In this document: piece by piece, positions 53,527 to 62,445 of the stretch | How the letters are laid out: each line of letters begins with the position of its first letter | Numbering within the stretch: the stretch's first letter is position 1 | Assembly: GCF_034347425.1 (NCBI RefSeq) | Contig: NZ_CP133779.1 | Location: forward strand, 2,976,001 to 3,040,000 | From: Undibacterium sp. CCC3.4 | Lineage (GTDB): Bacteria; Pseudomonadota; Gammaproteobacteria; Burkholderiales; Burkholderiaceae_D | DNA: 64,000 bases | Direction of reading: 5' to 3' | Notes under the pieces: generated by a model | The model's database searches: none | Told to the model about the DNA's origin: nothing | Seen by the model: only the letters and a program-made list of their open reading frames with translations | Translations under genes and position numbers: made by a program

Positions 53527-54936
53527 ATGAACATAGCTGAAAAAAATGACACCGTGGCCGATCAAATCGATTTGTCGGAAGCCTTGATCCGTCAATTTGA
53601 TACATCCGGCCCACGCTACACTTCGTATCCGACCGCCGATCGCTTTCATCAGAATTTTGATGAAAGCATGTATTTACATTATCTTGGTCAGCGTAAGAAT
53701 AACAGCGATAATCCGCTGCTGTCGCTGTATTTACATTTACCGTTTTGCGAATCGCTTTGCTATTTTTGCGCCTGTAATAAAATTATCACGCAAGATCATA
53801 GCCGTACCACCGAATACCTGCGCTATTTGGCTAAGGAAATCGCCTTGGTGGCCGAGCACATTGGCCCAGACCGTTTGACTGCGCAATTACACCTCGGTGG
53901 CGGTTCACCGACTTTTTTCAGTTCCGATGAATTGCGCCAACTGATGCAGTTGTTGCGTCAGCATTTCAATTTTACCGAGGATGCCGAGATCGGCGTCGAA
54001 ATCGATCCGCGCACCGTCAAGCCAGAAACTCTGGCCGTGTTGGCCGAACTCGGTTTTAATCGGAATAGTTTCGGTGTGCAGGATTTTGACCCAGCCGTGC
54101 AGCAAGCGGTGAACCGCATTCAACCTTATGAAATGGTGGAGGCGGCCGTGCTCGGCAGCCGTCAAGCGCAGTTTCAGTCGATTAATGCCGATCTGATTTA
54201 CGGCTTGCCTAAGCAATCGATGGCCAGTTTCAGCCTCACGCTCGATCGTTTGATTACGCTGGCACCGGATCGCATCGCTTTGTATAACTACGCCCATTTG
54301 CCTTCGCGTTTCAAAGCCCAGCGCCAGATTATCGAAGCCGATTTACCCTCGGCCGAAGAGCGCTTGCAAATTTTTATGATGTCGACCAGGCGCTTGCTCG
54401 AAGCTGGCTACGTGTATATTGGTCTCGATCATTTTTCCAAACCGGATGATGAATTGAATAAGGCACGTCAGAATCAGACTTTACATAGGAATTTTCAAGG
54501 CTATACCACCCGTGCCGATTGTGATCTGATTGGTTTTGGCGTTTCCGCCATCGGTAAGGTCGGCCATTCTTACAGTCAATCGGTACGCACTATCAAAGAA
54601 TATTACCAGTCGCTCGATGCCGGGCATTTGCCGATTGAGAAAGGGACGGCGCTTACTAGCGATGATTTGCTACGTCGCGAAGTCATCATGACGTTGATGT
54701 GCAGTATGCCGCTCGACATTGCTGCACTTAATCTGCGCTATCAAATTGATTTTTCTGCTTACTTTGCCAGCGAAATTGCCGCTTTGGCGCAGTATGAAGA
54801 CGTTGGCTTCTTGATCGTCACACCGCAGCGGATTAGTGTGACACCGAAAGGGCGCTTATTTGTGCGCGCCGTGGCGATGGTATTTGACAAGTACTTGCAA
54901 GGCACCACCACGGCGACCTACTCGAAACTGATTTGA
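53527..54936 (+). CDS. hemN: Oxygen-independent coproporphyrinogen III dehydrogenase HemN
   Basis: A 469-residue radical SAM enzyme that decarboxylates coproporphyrinogen III without O2. The cluster motif FCESLCYFCACNK is C-x3-C-x2-C-x-C, as in HemN. The usual opening GPRYTSYPTADRFH is present, as are LGGGSPTFFS and ADLIYGLPKQ. It lies in the denitrification block because haem is needed for NarI, NirK's cytochrome domain and the NO reductase. ATG 53527 follows GAGAGGAAAAA. Confidence 0.96.
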   Translation: MNIAEKNDTVADQIDLSEALIRQFDTSGPRYTSYPTADRFHQNFDESMYLHYLGQRKNNSDNPLLSLYLHLPFCESLCYFCACNKIITQDHSRTTEYLRYLAKEIALVAEHIGPDRLTAQLHLGGGSPTFFSSDELRQLMQLLRQHFNFTEDAEIGVEIDPRTVKPETLAVLAELGFNRNSFGVQDFDPAVQQAVNRIQPYEMVEAAVLGSRQAQFQSINADLIYGLPKQSMASFSLTLDRLITLAPDRIALYNYAHLPSRFKAQRQIIEADLPSAEERLQIFMMSTRRLLEAGYVYIGLDHFSKPDDELNKARQNQTLHRNFQGYTTRADCDLIGFGVSAIGKVGHSYSQSVRTIKEYYQSLDAGHLPIEKGTALTSDDLLRREVIMTLMCSMPLDIAALNLRYQIDFSAYFASEIAALAQYEDVGFLIVTPQRISVTPKGRLFVRAVAMVFDKYLQGTTTATYSKLI

Positions 54937-54945
54937 TCGTGCCGC

Positions 54946-55326
54946 TCACTGGAAGGGGATGGCGCGCTTGCTGATGGCGACGGCGACGATATACAAAAAA
55001 CAGGCGACGGCCGCCAGCGCGGCCAGTCTTCTGGTGCTGGCCGTTTTTCCGCGTTTCATCGCGATACTGCCGAAAATTATATACAACAACAAGGCCAACA
55101 GCTTGGCTTGCAACCACGGCGTGGCCAGTGCCGCGTAGCCTGGTATGGATAGTAGCGTGAGTCCGCACAGCAGTAACAGTGTGTCGATCACATGCGGCAG
55201 GCTGCGCCAGAGTCTGCTTTGCAGTAAGCGCGCTGGATGTTCGCGCAAAAAATACCGCAGTAAAAAAAGTGTTCCACTGAGTATGACTAAGCTGATATGC
55301 AAGTGTTTGATCGACAGATAGTTCAT
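54946..55326 (-). CDS. SirB family membrane protein
   Basis: A 126-residue protein with four TM helices and the SirB2-type opening YLSIKHLHISLVILSGTLF, then RWS-like and HVIDTLLLLCGLTL. The function of SirB proteins is not known; they often lie near haem or respiratory genes. It converges with hemN, ending 9 bases from the hemN stop. Confidence 0.85.
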   Translation of the reverse strand: MNYLSIKHLHISLVILSGTLFLLRYFLREHPARLLQSRLWRSLPHVIDTLLLLCGLTLLSIPGYAALATPWLQAKLLALLLYIIFGSIAMKRGKTASTRRLAALAAVACFLYIVAVAISKRAIPFQ

Positions 55327-55390
55327 CTGAAACTGACTCCGGGTTGAAATTCTGTAGCGCTATTTTAGCTCGTCATTCCCCCACTCTTTT

Positions 55391-55420
55391 GCGGCTGTCG
55401 TAAACCTTTTGCGACAGCCC
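55391..55420. repeat. Dispersed GGCTGTCG hairpin
   Basis: GGCTGTCG (55393-55400) and CGACAGCC (55412-55419) form a perfect 8-bp stem with an 11-base loop. The sequence GGCTGTCGCAAAAGGTTT on the minus strand is close to 32676-32695 and, imperfectly, to 3421-3440. With no T run after it, a dispersed repeat is more likely than a simple terminator. Confidence 0.6.
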
Positions 55421-55427
55421 CATTAGC

Positions 55428-55694
55428 TCAGGATTCGTTGACGTGAAAATCAATGATGACGGCACCCGGTTCCGACGAGACATAGCGAATCGTGATGGCC
55501 GAACCGAAATGGTGCTCTATTTGCGTCAGCAATGGCAAGGGATTATGGTCATTACAAAAGCGCATGGTTTCGCCGCTTTCGAGTGCCGCCAAGGCGCCGA
55601 AAATGGCGGCATGACGAAATCGTTTAGCGACGCCGCGTGCATCAAATGCGTAAACGCCGGTGGCGATCAGCGGAGTGGAACAATCGTGGGCCAT
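55428..55694 (-). CDS. DUF2249 family protein
   Basis: An 88-residue protein that matches the DUF2249 domain as I recall it: DARGVAKRFRHAAIFGALAA, GETMRFCNDHNPLPLL and a YVSSEPGAVIIDFH end. DUF2249 proteins resemble SirA/TusA in their beta-alpha-beta core and recur beside nitrite and NO reductase genes. ATG 55694 is preferred (GGAAAAATACC lies upstream); a longer frame adds 17 residues without family support. It is downstream of and on the same strand as the NO reductase gene, so probably co-transcribed. Confidence 0.85.
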   Translation of the reverse strand: MAHDCSTPLIATGVYAFDARGVAKRFRHAAIFGALAALESGETMRFCNDHNPLPLLTQIEHHFGSAITIRYVSSEPGAVIIDFHVNES

Positions 55695-55760
55695 GGTATT
55701 TTTCCTTAAAGTTAGGAGCAGGTTGAGCGCCTGGCGCTCAACCATGTTGCCGCATCAAAT

Positions 55761-57998
55761 TCAGACAGATTTTTTAAACAATAAACGCAGTGCAAACCAA
55801 GCCAGACACAGGCTGCCGAGGGCGAATATGACATCGCCCGGTACCCGCATCCACACTAAGGTTTCCATGAAGTGTGAGTGCACCACTGCCGGCGAGCGGG
55901 CATACCACATACCCTGACTGATGCTGGCTGCAGCTTGATAGATGCCAGCCGGGACCAGCGAGATGAAGACCATCATCGCCAAACCGATATTAAGTAACCA
56001 GAACATCGCTTGCAGCAGACGATCCGACCAAGCTGCACGATTTGACATGCCGCGCAAACAGAACAGCAGCAAGCCTATGCCGAGCATGCCGTAGACACCG
56101 AACAGTGCGGCATGGCCGTGGGCTGGGGTCATGTTCAAACCTTGCATGTAATACAGAGCGATCGGGGTATTGATGGAGAAGCCGAGCAGGCCGGCACCGA
56201 CCATGTTCCAAAAGCCGACGGCGATGAAACACAGTATTGACCATTTGTAATTCTGCACCCAGGGTGCCGCTTTCGAACGCTGATAATTACGATGCGCTTC
56301 CAGTCCGATCAAGGCCAGCGGTACCACTTCCAAGGCCGAGAACATGGCACCGATGGCGATCACGAAGGTTGGGGTGCCGGTGAAGTACAGGTGATGCAAG
56401 GTGCCGAGTATGCCGCCAAACAGAAACACGATGGTTTCCAACACAATGGCACTATTGGCGGTGGCGGCGCGAATCAAACCTAAACGCGTGAATAACAAGG
56501 CGATGACGGCGGTGGCAAATACTTCAAAGAAGCCTTCTACCCACAAATGTACCAACCACCAGCGCCAGTATTCGATCATTGAATAGTGGGTATGCTGGCC
56601 CCAAGTCAGCGAGGTAGCATAAAAGCCGCCTATGCAGCAGGCTGACAGAAATACCATGGCGATCAAGCCGCGGCTCTCAGACGGGTTTTTCAATGCCGGC
56701 CATAAGCCGCGACCGAGTAGTAACACCCAGAATAATAAGCCGACGAATAAGAGAATTTGCCAAATCCGGCCCATGCTGGTGAATTCCAAGCCTTGATTGC
56801 CGATCCAGAAACTGAAGTCGTTTCCCGGATGCTCGATGCTGCCATACCAACCGAAGGCAGTTGAACCGACCACGATGAACAGCAGGGCGTAAAACAGCAG
56901 ATCGACGCCGAGCTTTTGATATTTCGGTTCACGACCGGAAATCGCCGGGGCGATGTACAGACCGGTGGCCAACCAAGCGGTAGCGATCCACAATACCGCA
57001 AACTGGGTATGGATGGTGCGACTGACGACGAAGGGTAAAAAGTCAGCCAAGGGGAAACCGAAGAAGCTGTGGCCTTCGACGGCATAGTGGGCACTGATCA
57101 CGCCCATGCCGATTTGTGCCAAGATCAGGCCGATGACGACGTAGAAATATTTTTTCGTCGCCAACATCGATGCTGTCGGTTTCAGCTCGAACAGCGGATC
57201 GTTTTTCGGTGGCGTCGGATCGCCCGCTTCTTTATTCAGAGAGTGATAGAAAATCATGCCGGTAATGGCGGCGATCATCAGGATCACGCTGGCGATTGAC
57301 CACATGCCGGCGCCGGTGGTCGGGGTATTGTCGATCAAGGGTTCATGCGGCCAGTTGCTGGTGTAGCTGAGGTCGGTAGCGCCGGGACGATCGGTGGCGG
57401 TGGCCCAGGCAGACCAATAAAAAAAGGCTGGCAAGGCTTGCAGATCGAGTGGATCGGGCAGTGAAGCACGGTTCATCGCATATTGTTCGCGCAAGGTGTC
57501 GAGCTTGGGGTCGTTGCCGAATAAGCCGATGTAATGCTGGGCCACTTGGCGTACCGCGGTGGCGCGATCGAGTGAGAGCGTGATGCTGTCGCTATCGGCG
57601 GCATAGGTGTTGCTGCGCATGGCTAGCTTCAGGCGCGCTTTGAGAACGGCTTGACGTTCAAGCGGCAGACTTTCGAACGACAAGCCGGCTTCGCGCTGCG
57701 ACCAGATGTCGAGTAATGCCAGCGCTTCACGGTGTAACCAGTCGGCCGACCAATCTGGGGCGACATAACTGCCATGGCCCCAGACCGTGCCGAGTTGTTG
57801 GCCGCCAGCGGAGAGCCAGGCTTCTTGTCCGCGTTGTATTTGACCTTCGGAAAACAGCACGCTACCGTCGGCGCTGACAACTTGTTTAGGAATGGGCGGC
57901 GCGGTCAGGTAAATTTCTGTTCCGACCCAGCCCAGTACGGCAAAAGACAGCACGCAGACAACTGCGAGCCAGGTCCATAGTTTGCGCGTGGCATGCAT
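55761..57998 (-). CDS. norZ: Quinol-dependent nitric oxide reductase (qNor)
   Basis: A 745-residue single-subunit enzyme reducing two NO to N2O with quinol electrons. The N-terminal extension (about 40-240) replaces the NorC subunit: SEGQIQRGQEAWLSAGGQQ and VWGHGSYVAPDWSADWLHRE. The NorB-like core has 12 or more TM helices, with haem/FeB His in SRTIHTQFAVLWIATAW, YWRWWLVHLWVEGFFEVF and GTLHHLYFTG, and a further His in PAHGHAALFGVYG. ATG 57998 with GAAAGGAATC upstream is used; the open frame to 58220 has no family match. It is transcribed divergently from nirK. Confidence 0.95.
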   Translation of the reverse strand: MHATRKLWTWLAVVCVLSFAVLGWVGTEIYLTAPPIPKQVVSADGSVLFSEGQIQRGQEAWLSAGGQQLGTVWGHGSYVAPDWSADWLHREALALLDIWSQREAGLSFESLPLERQAVLKARLKLAMRSNTYAADSDSITLSLDRATAVRQVAQHYIGLFGNDPKLDTLREQYAMNRASLPDPLDLQALPAFFYWSAWATATDRPGATDLSYTSNWPHEPLIDNTPTTGAGMWSIASVILMIAAITGMIFYHSLNKEAGDPTPPKNDPLFELKPTASMLATKKYFYVVIGLILAQIGMGVISAHYAVEGHSFFGFPLADFLPFVVSRTIHTQFAVLWIATAWLATGLYIAPAISGREPKYQKLGVDLLFYALLFIVVGSTAFGWYGSIEHPGNDFSFWIGNQGLEFTSMGRIWQILLFVGLLFWVLLLGRGLWPALKNPSESRGLIAMVFLSACCIGGFYATSLTWGQHTHYSMIEYWRWWLVHLWVEGFFEVFATAVIALLFTRLGLIRAATANSAIVLETIVFLFGGILGTLHHLYFTGTPTFVIAIGAMFSALEVVPLALIGLEAHRNYQRSKAAPWVQNYKWSILCFIAVGFWNMVGAGLLGFSINTPIALYYMQGLNMTPAHGHAALFGVYGMLGIGLLLFCLRGMSNRAAWSDRLLQAMFWLLNIGLAMMVFISLVPAGIYQAAASISQGMWYARSPAVVHSHFMETLVWMRVPGDVIFALGSLCLAWFALRLLFKKSV

Positions 57999-58130
57999 GG
58001 CGAGATTCCTTTCAGGGTAATTGAAGATGAACTGATCGCAGTCTTTATCAGTGGCTGCATCAATGAAGATGTATTTTATGTGCATGTATTGAGGGCTGTA
58101 AATTGAATGCTGTCTGATTGTTTGGAATTC

Positions 58131-58144
58131 TTGATCTGGCTCAG
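58131..58144. promoter_or_regulatory. Candidate Dnr/FNR site between norZ and nirK
   Basis: TTGATCTGGCTCAG matches TTGAT-N4-ATCAA at 8 of 10 positions, with a perfect first half. It lies in the 300-base divergent region, 133 bases from norZ and 155 from nirK, and could serve either gene. Confidence 0.4.
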
Positions 58145-58298
58145 TTTTTGTTGGCGCAGTGAGTGACAGTGCTGCGCGCGCGGTGCGGTAAGCGCATCGC
58201 CAATTCTTATCGCAGGTCAAGGAAATTTCCGCTACGAGTCAGTAAGGTGAGCAGCAATTTGTGTGCGCTTATCTTTTTCTTTTACTGACGAGGTCTTT

Positions 58299-59777
58299 AT
58301 GAAACGCTTTATTCCCAAAGCCATCGCGCTTGGTTTATTCGGTCTGTGCATGGGCGCACTCGCCCAAGCATCCGGTACGGCACGTATTGCCGGTGACTTC
58401 GGTCCGCCGCGTGGCGTGCCGATTCATGCAGTGTTGACCAGTCCGCCAAATGTACCGCCACCGATACATCGCAACTATCCGGCGAAAGTGATCGTGGAAC
58501 TTGAGGTGGTAGAAAAAGAGATGGCAATTTCCGAAGGCGTGAAATACATGTTTTGGACTTTCGGCGGTACCGTGCCCGGTAGTTTTATCCGCGTGCGTCA
58601 GGGTGATACGGTGGAATTTCATTTGAAGAATAATCCGTCCAGCAAGATGCCACACAATATCGATCTGCATGGCGTCACCGGTCCCGGTGGCGGGGCGGCG
58701 TCGAGTTTTACTGCGCCTGGCCATGAATCGCAATTCACGTTCAAGGCGCTCAACGAAGGGGTGTATGTGTATCACTGCGCCACTGCGCCGGTTGGCATGC
58801 ATATCGCTAATGGTATGTATGGTTTGATTTTGGTCGAGCCGCCGCAGGGTTTGCCGGCCGTTGATCATGAATATTATGTGATGCAGGGTGATTTTTATAC
58901 GACCGGAAAATATCGTGAAAAAGGTTTGCAGCCGTTTGATATGGAAAAAGCGATCGATGAAAAGCCGACCTATGTGTTGTTCAATGGGGCAGAGGGCGCA
59001 CTGACTGGTGATAAAGCCTTGGCGGCGAAAACCGATGAGAAAATCCGTTTATTCGTCGGTAATGGCGGCCCAAACTTGGTATCGAGCTTCCATGTGATCG
59101 GTGCGATTTTTGATAAGGTGCGCTTCGAAGGCGGCAGCAATTTCCAAAAAAATGTGCAAACTACTTTGATACCGGCCGGCGGCGCGGCGGTGGTCGAATA
59201 TCAGACTAAGGTGCCGGGCAGTTATGTCTTGGTTGATCATTCGATTTTCCGTGCCTTCAATAAGGGAGCGTTGGCGATCATGAAGGTCGATGGACCGGCC
59301 AAGAAAGATATTTACTCAGGCAAAGAACTTGACGCCGTTTATCTCGGTGATCGTGCCCAAGCCAACTTGGCCGCTGTGGCGACGGCCCAGCAAGCAGTGG
59401 AACGCGGCACGCTGAGTTTGCAGGATCAGGTGAATGCTGGGGCACAGTTGTTTGCCGGGACTTGTTCGGTTTGTCATCAAAGTAATGGTGCCGGTTTGGC
59501 CGGTGTGTTTCCACCCTTGGCCAAGTCCGATTATCTCAATGCGGATCCGACCCGTGCGATCGGCATACTGTTGCACGGCTTGAATGGGAAAGTCAGCGTC
59601 AATGGTAAGGAATTCGATTCCGTGATGCCGGCCATGAACCAATTGAATGATGATGAAGTCGCCAATATCTTGACCTATGTACTCAATACTTGGGATAACC
59701 AAGGTGGACGAATCAGCGCGGCCGCAGTGAAAACCGTGCGCGCCACCGCTGTGGTGCCGAAAGCGGCGGCGCATTGA
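58299..59777 (+). CDS. nirK: Copper nitrite reductase NirK with C-terminal cytochrome c domain
   Basis: A 492-residue periplasmic enzyme reducing nitrite to NO. The signal peptide is [16 protein letters not shown]. Two cupredoxin domains span about 45-350: [15 protein letters not shown] gives type 2/type 1 His, [14 protein letters not shown] gives the type 1 Cys-His-Met set, and [13 protein letters not shown] and [12 protein letters not shown] supply the second-domain His. A fused c-type cytochrome follows (about 390-475), with haem site CSVCHQ and Met ligand in SVMPAMNQL. CxxCH here is C-S-V-C-H. Such fused forms can take electrons without a separate donor. ATG 58299 is preferred to an earlier TTG. 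Confidence 0.96.
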   Translation: MKRFIPKAIALGLFGLCMGALAQASGTARIAGDFGPPRGVPIHAVLTSPPNVPPPIHRNYPAKVIVELEVVEKEMAISEGVKYMFWTFGGTVPGSFIRVRQGDTVEFHLKNNPSSKMPHNIDLHGVTGPGGGAASSFTAPGHESQFTFKALNEGVYVYHCATAPVGMHIANGMYGLILVEPPQGLPAVDHEYYVMQGDFYTTGKYREKGLQPFDMEKAIDEKPTYVLFNGAEGALTGDKALAAKTDEKIRLFVGNGGPNLVSSFHVIGAIFDKVRFEGGSNFQKNVQTTLIPAGGAAVVEYQTKVPGSYVLVDHSIFRAFNKGALAIMKVDGPAKKDIYSGKELDAVYLGDRAQANLAAVATAQQAVERGTLSLQDQVNAGAQLFAGTCSVCHQSNGAGLAGVFPPLAKSDYLNADPTRAIGILLHGLNGKVSVNGKEFDSVMPAMNQLNDDEVANILTYVLNTWDNQGGRISAAAVKTVRATAVVPKAAAH

Positions 59778-60574
59778 GCGCGGCGCGGCGCTGGCTCGGC
59801 AGTCTGGCGCTGCTGCTGTGCTGTGGGCAAAGCGGGGCGGCCGAGCAGTATGTGAGTGTGCCGGGCGCGGCGCTGCGCAGTGTCTTGTCGGCGGCCAGTC
59901 CGCAAGGGGAAGTCACGGTGGCGGCGTTTTCCTTGCGGCGCCAAGCGGTGACTTTGCGGGAGTTTTTAGCCTTCACCGATGCGCATCCCGCGTGGCAGCG
60001 CAGTCGGGTGCCCTTGCTGCTGGCCGATCACAGCTATCTGCACCAATGGCGCGCGGATGAGGAGGTCGGCAGTGCGCTTGAGTTGGAGGCACCGGTTACC
60101 AATGTCAGTTGGCATGCCGCGCAGGCTTATTGTCGCAGCGAGCAGGCGCGCTTGCCGACTTGGTCGGAATGGGAATTGGTGGCGGCGGCCGATGCTACTC
60201 GGCGCGATGCGCGGGCTGATCCGGCCTGGCGTGCCGTGATACTCGATTGGTACAGCAGCGCTGCGATAGCTGCCACGCCAGTACCGAATGTGTATGGCGT
60301 CAGCGGGATACATGGGCAAATCTGGGAATGGGTAGGCGACTTCAATGCCTTGCTGATCAGTGCAGACAGTCGTACCCAGGGCGACCCGGATCGTTTGCAG
60401 TTTTGCGGTGCCGGGGCGATCAGTTTGCAAAACAAGCAAGATTACGCGATTTTGATGCGGGTGGCTTTTCTTTCTGCGCTGGGCGGTGCCAGTACTACCG
60501 ATCATCTGGGCTTCCGTTGTGCGCGCGATATCAAGTCCAAGGATGTGAAGGAAATATATGAAACCAAGAATTAA
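59774..60574 (+). CDS. nirV: NirV, formylglycine-generating-enzyme-like protein
   Basis: A 266-residue exported protein with a signal peptide ([18 protein letters not shown]) and a SUMF1/FGE-sulfatase fold: [47 protein letters not shown] and LGFRCARD. NirV regularly follows nirK, but its role is unclear; it is not known to make formylglycine here. The start is TTG 59774, which overlaps the nirK stop; the frame has no ATG early enough to keep the signal peptide. Confidence 0.9.
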   Translation: MSAARRWLGSLALLLCCGQSGAAEQYVSVPGAALRSVLSAASPQGEVTVAAFSLRRQAVTLREFLAFTDAHPAWQRSRVPLLLADHSYLHQWRADEEVGSALELEAPVTNVSWHAAQAYCRSEQARLPTWSEWELVAAADATRRDARADPAWRAVILDWYSSAAIAATPVPNVYGVSGIHGQIWEWVGDFNALLISADSRTQGDPDRLQFCGAGAISLQNKQDYAILMRVAFLSALGGASTTDHLGFRCARDIKSKDVKEIYETKN

Positions 60575-61127
60575 ACAAGCACTGCTCGCAGCCATGCTGC
60601 TGTTGAGCAGTGCCATGGGGCAGGCGGCCGATCCGGTTTTTCCCGGTGACTCGATTTATCAATTACCGCTGCAATTGAGCGAACAACATGGGCAGAGCTT
60701 GGCGCTGACCCAGTTTGCTGGGCATGTGACGGTGCTCAGCATGTTTTACAACTCCTGCGAATTTGTTTGTCCTATGTTGATCGATACGGTGCGCCTGCTT
60801 GAGCGTAGTCTGACTGGGCGCGAACGAGAAAAATTGTCGGTGTTGTTGGTGACACTCGACCCGGCGCGCGATGATACGGCGACGCTGGCATCGATTGCTG
60901 CGAGCAAGGCCTTGCCGGCGACACGTTGGACACTGGCGCGTACCGATAGTGTGCGTGAATTGGCGGCGGTACTCAATATTCAATATCGCCAGTTGGAGAG
61001 TGGTGAATTTAATCACAGCAGCGTGTTGATTCTGCTCGACCGTCAGGGGCGAATGGTGGCGCGCAGCAGCGAACTCGGGAATGTCGATCCGCTGTTTTTG
61101 CAGAAAATGAAAAGCCTGCTGCGCTGA
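60558..61127 (+). CDS. SCO1/SenC family copper chaperone
   Basis: A 189-residue thioredoxin-fold protein with a signal peptide (ALLAAMLLLSSAMGQAAD). The copper-binding C-x3-C motif is NSCEFVCPML (about residues 69-75), and the distal His is in GEFNHSSVLIL. It overlaps nirV by 17 bases in another frame. SCO proteins deliver copper to cupredoxin-type sites; here the likely client is NirK. Confidence 0.93.
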   Translation: MKPRIKQALLAAMLLLSSAMGQAADPVFPGDSIYQLPLQLSEQHGQSLALTQFAGHVTVLSMFYNSCEFVCPMLIDTVRLLERSLTGREREKLSVLLVTLDPARDDTATLASIAASKALPATRWTLARTDSVRELAAVLNIQYRQLESGEFNHSSVLILLDRQGRMVARSSELGNVDPLFLQKMKSLLR

Positions 61128-61146
61128 CGGCGCGCGTGTGCGCAGT

Positions 61147-62352
61147 TCAGGCTTGGTCGCGTTGTTTGATGCGCAGGGAAAAATGCCCACCTAGTACGAC
61201 GATGCCGGCGGCACCGCACAGCAGCACGGCGGCGCTGCCGACTGGTCCGATCAAGCGGCCGGCCAAGGCCACACCGAGTGATTGACCGAGAAAAAAGCAA
61301 GCCGAAAACGCCGATACAGCGGCACCGCGGCGTTCCGGCGACATTTGGGTGGCATGGATTTGCAAGGTGTTATGCAGCATGTAAAAGCCCAGACCGGCGC
61401 AAAAGCAGGCTGGAATCGCCCACCACCAGGCCGGTGCCAAGCCTATCAGTGCAATCGATGCGGCTAAAATCAAGCTACCCCAACGGGTCAGGCCGGTTTC
61501 GCCCAAGCGTGCGAGTAAGCGGCGCGAATTCATGGCAAACACAAAGCCGCCTAAGCCATAGAGCATGATCAGGCTGCCGGCCAGCGTCAGTGAAATCGCA
61601 AACGTATGATGCAAGTGGCTGGCGATGAAGGCAAACGGACCGTATAGAAACGCGCCCTCCAAAAATACCGTCGCCAATACCAAGCGTGCCCAAGGCAGCA
61701 TGGCGATGGCGCGAAATTCGCGCCACATATGGGCCGTGGCTGAACCGCTGACGCTGCGTCGTTGCCGCGCCGCTGGCGGCAGTCTGGCATTGAGCAGTAG
61801 CAGACCGCAGCCGACTACGGCGAACAGCAGCGCCATGAAGAGGAATGGCCAGCGCCAGTGGCCGGCATCGGCGGCGATACCACCACCCAGCACGCCGATC
61901 GCCAAACCGAAAATTTGCCCGATCAGAAACCGTGCCAATACCGGTTGGCGCCGCTCATACGGGGTGACATCACCGATCCATGCCATCGATAGCGGAATAA
62001 TCGCCGCCGCCGTGATGCCGGCGATAGCACGTGCCAGCAGCAAGCCGTGAAATTCGTCGGCCAGCAGACACAGCGCCGAACTCAGCGCGCACGCTAAGGC
62101 GGCGCCGGCGATGACTAAATATTTGCCGAAGCGGTCACCGAGCGGGCCGAAAAACAATTGCGACACGCCATAAGCAATCGCAAACACCGTGATCGCCTGC
62201 GCCGCCGTACCGAGCGTGATACCGAACTCGCGCACCAACAAGGGTAGCAGCGGGTCCATCACGCGTAGCGAAATGCCGCTGCCGAGTGCGGCCAGCGATA
62301 ACACGGGAATTGCCAGTGCCGGCAAGCGGGCGGGTGGGGTGGTCGGTTGCAT
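61147..62352 (-). CDS. MFS transporter (drug/metabolite exporter type)
   Basis: A 401-residue protein with 12 TM helices. The loop 2-3 motif is GPLGDRFGKYLVIAG, and motif C-like GQIFGLAIGVLGGGIAAD lies in TM5, which places it among the DHA1-type exporters; the substrate is unknown. ATG 62352 with AGGAG upstream is preferred over a start 10 residues earlier. It converges with the SCO1 gene and is unrelated to the denitrification genes by function. Confidence 0.9.
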   Translation of the reverse strand: MQPTTPPARLPALAIPVLSLAALGSGISLRVMDPLLPLLVREFGITLGTAAQAITVFAIAYGVSQLFFGPLGDRFGKYLVIAGAALACALSSALCLLADEFHGLLLARAIAGITAAAIIPLSMAWIGDVTPYERRQPVLARFLIGQIFGLAIGVLGGGIAADAGHWRWPFLFMALLFAVVGCGLLLLNARLPPAARQRRSVSGSATAHMWREFRAIAMLPWARLVLATVFLEGAFLYGPFAFIASHLHHTFAISLTLAGSLIMLYGLGGFVFAMNSRRLLARLGETGLTRWGSLILAASIALIGLAPAWWWAIPACFCAGLGFYMLHNTLQIHATQMSPERRGAAVSAFSACFFLGQSLGVALAGRLIGPVGSAAVLLCGAAGIVVLGGHFSLRIKQRDQA

Positions 62353-62445
62353 GAAACTCCTGAGAGCGGTCATGCAAGGCATGTCCGGAGCCGTATTCTA
62401 AATCGAATCGGCCAGGGGCGTAGCAAAGCGCGCGTTTATCGGATG

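Noticed and set aside
57999..58220. N-terminal extension of the NO reductase
   Set aside because: The 74 extra residues are not hydrophobic or family-like and cover the divergent promoter region. ATG 57998 has a good ribosome-binding site and matches the family start.
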